64,000 bases of DNA from assembly GCF_002056795.1 (NCBI RefSeq), contig NZ_CP020104.1, positions 7,387,501 through 7,451,500 of the forward strand, given 5' to 3'. This document shows, one piece after another, positions 63,834 through 64,000 of this stretch; positions within the stretch are counted from its first letter, which is position 1, and every line of letters begins with the position of its first letter. Made by a program: the position numbers and the translations under genes. Source of the DNA: Spirosoma aerolatum (lineage in GTDB: Bacteria > Bacteroidota > Bacteroidia > Cytophagales > Spirosomataceae). The notes under the pieces were generated by a model. It did not search any database. It worked only from the letters and a program-made list of their open reading frames with translations, and had not been told where the DNA came from.

Positions 63834-63849
63834 CGCAGCGGCGGACCGT
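63834..63849 (-). repeat. micro-insertion copy (16 bp) in the IS1182 transposase
   Basis: Minus strand ACGGTCCGCCGCTGCG between AACAATATG and GTAGCTGG. Removing it joins VANNM to VAGRRVAID in frame. Confidence 0.85.
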
Positions 63850-64000
63850 CATATTGTTGGCCACACACAGGCTGAATACTTTGTCAAATAGTAACTCAAA
63901 AAGTGCTTCCGGGTAAAGCTGGCGGGTACGGCTCAGCGTGGAGTGCCAAGGTAATGGCTCATCAAGGTTGTACCCCAGGAAATACAGCATATCCAGGCGC

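Larger units (their letters stand above)
62581..64000 (-). mobile_element. IS1182-family insertion sequence (partial, runs off the right edge)
   Basis: Covers the transposase gene and about 80 bp behind it. The left terminus at about 62581-62599 is tentative. The element is inactivated by four micro-insertions. Confidence 0.6.
62664..64000 (-). pseudogene. IS1182-family transposase, frame broken by four micro-insertions
   Basis: Four frames that follow one another spell one transposase. From the right edge: RLDMLYFLGYNLDEPLPWHS ... SLCVANNM, then VAGRRVAIDSAPVKANALM (DDE-region) ... DALISIKP, then GKARKLNYPCSLAVDTAEG ... EEILADTA, then GYSNSSNYALLEGWNIT, then GWIPVFGHYKPHIEGF ... CPLKPTCVPKSQC (cysteine-rich) ... 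GKAGAHKVMLMAAIAFNLKK to the stop at 62664. Each break is exactly one 13- or 16-bp GC-rich insert (63834-63849, 63486-63501, 63282-63294, 63215-63230). No other stop or frameshift is seen, so without the inserts the gene would be intact as far as the window shows. Confidence 0.88.

Noticed and set aside
1..64000. complete tRNA, rRNA genes, CRISPR arrays or a replication origin
   Set aside because: None was seen on either strand apart from the tRNA-Trp half at 60267-60310.

Overview
The window looks like a chromosomal segment of a Bacteroidota bacterium of the order Cytophagales, most like Spirosoma or a close relative. The pointers are T9SS C-terminal sorting domains, DUF4783 and DUF6702 proteins, a homodimeric eukaryote-type NADP-isocitrate dehydrogenase, an ExbB/ExbD pair, PSD1/DUF1501 gene pairs, an ECF41 sigma factor, and -7 elements of the TAnnTTTG type. 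The genus is inferred from overall character, not from a database match.

Layout. Bases 1-6836 carry the end of a Complex I operon (nuoK, nuoL), a DEDDh exonuclease, a Rieske/FAD oxidoreductase, exbB-exbD and an enoyl reductase-like dehydrogenase. At 7071-10801 glpF and glpK flank an oppositely oriented alditol-oxidase-like gene. From 10867 to 22654 is a minus-strand housekeeping block: Dabb protein, icd, sugar epimerase, lon, DUF6702, rseP, dxr, a wrecked P-loop ATPase gene carrying a decayed IS5-type element, and a GH3 protein. At 22846-25961 are mreB-mreC-mreD and msrC. At 26126-34558 is a plus-strand cluster for surface or periplasmic catabolism: beta-propeller, DUF2231-cytochrome-LRR, PSD1 and DUF1501. 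At 34606-43773 are secreted T9SS-type proteins (C25 peptidase, adhesin-like protein, secreted nuclease) and a 47-codon gene that resembles a lasso-peptide precursor. At 44201-44861 is a PqqD-like protein plus a lasso B2 protease pair. Then come an MscS channel, a nitrilase, a dipeptidyl peptidase IV gene with a premature stop, several small genes, a SNF2 helicase, a 17-residue-repeat surface protein, two poorly known proteins, a tRNA-Trp 3' half, a carboxymuconolactone decarboxylase/ECF41 sigma pair and a broken IS1182-type transposase running off the right edge.

The most unusual signal is a family of about 16-bp GC-rich micro-insertions (consensus ACGGTCCGCCGNTGCG). Six copies are seen: four inside the IS1182 transposase, where deleting exactly these pieces restores one continuous reading frame; one inside the IS5-type transposase; and one in one arm of a long hairpin behind mreB. 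All go into similar G^G-type sites. The second is a possible split lasso-peptide system, with the precursor gene about 5.4 kb away from the two processing genes. A third theme is a set of long intergenic hairpins built from several unrelated short word families, found between convergent, tandem and divergent genes alike, so they are not all terminators.
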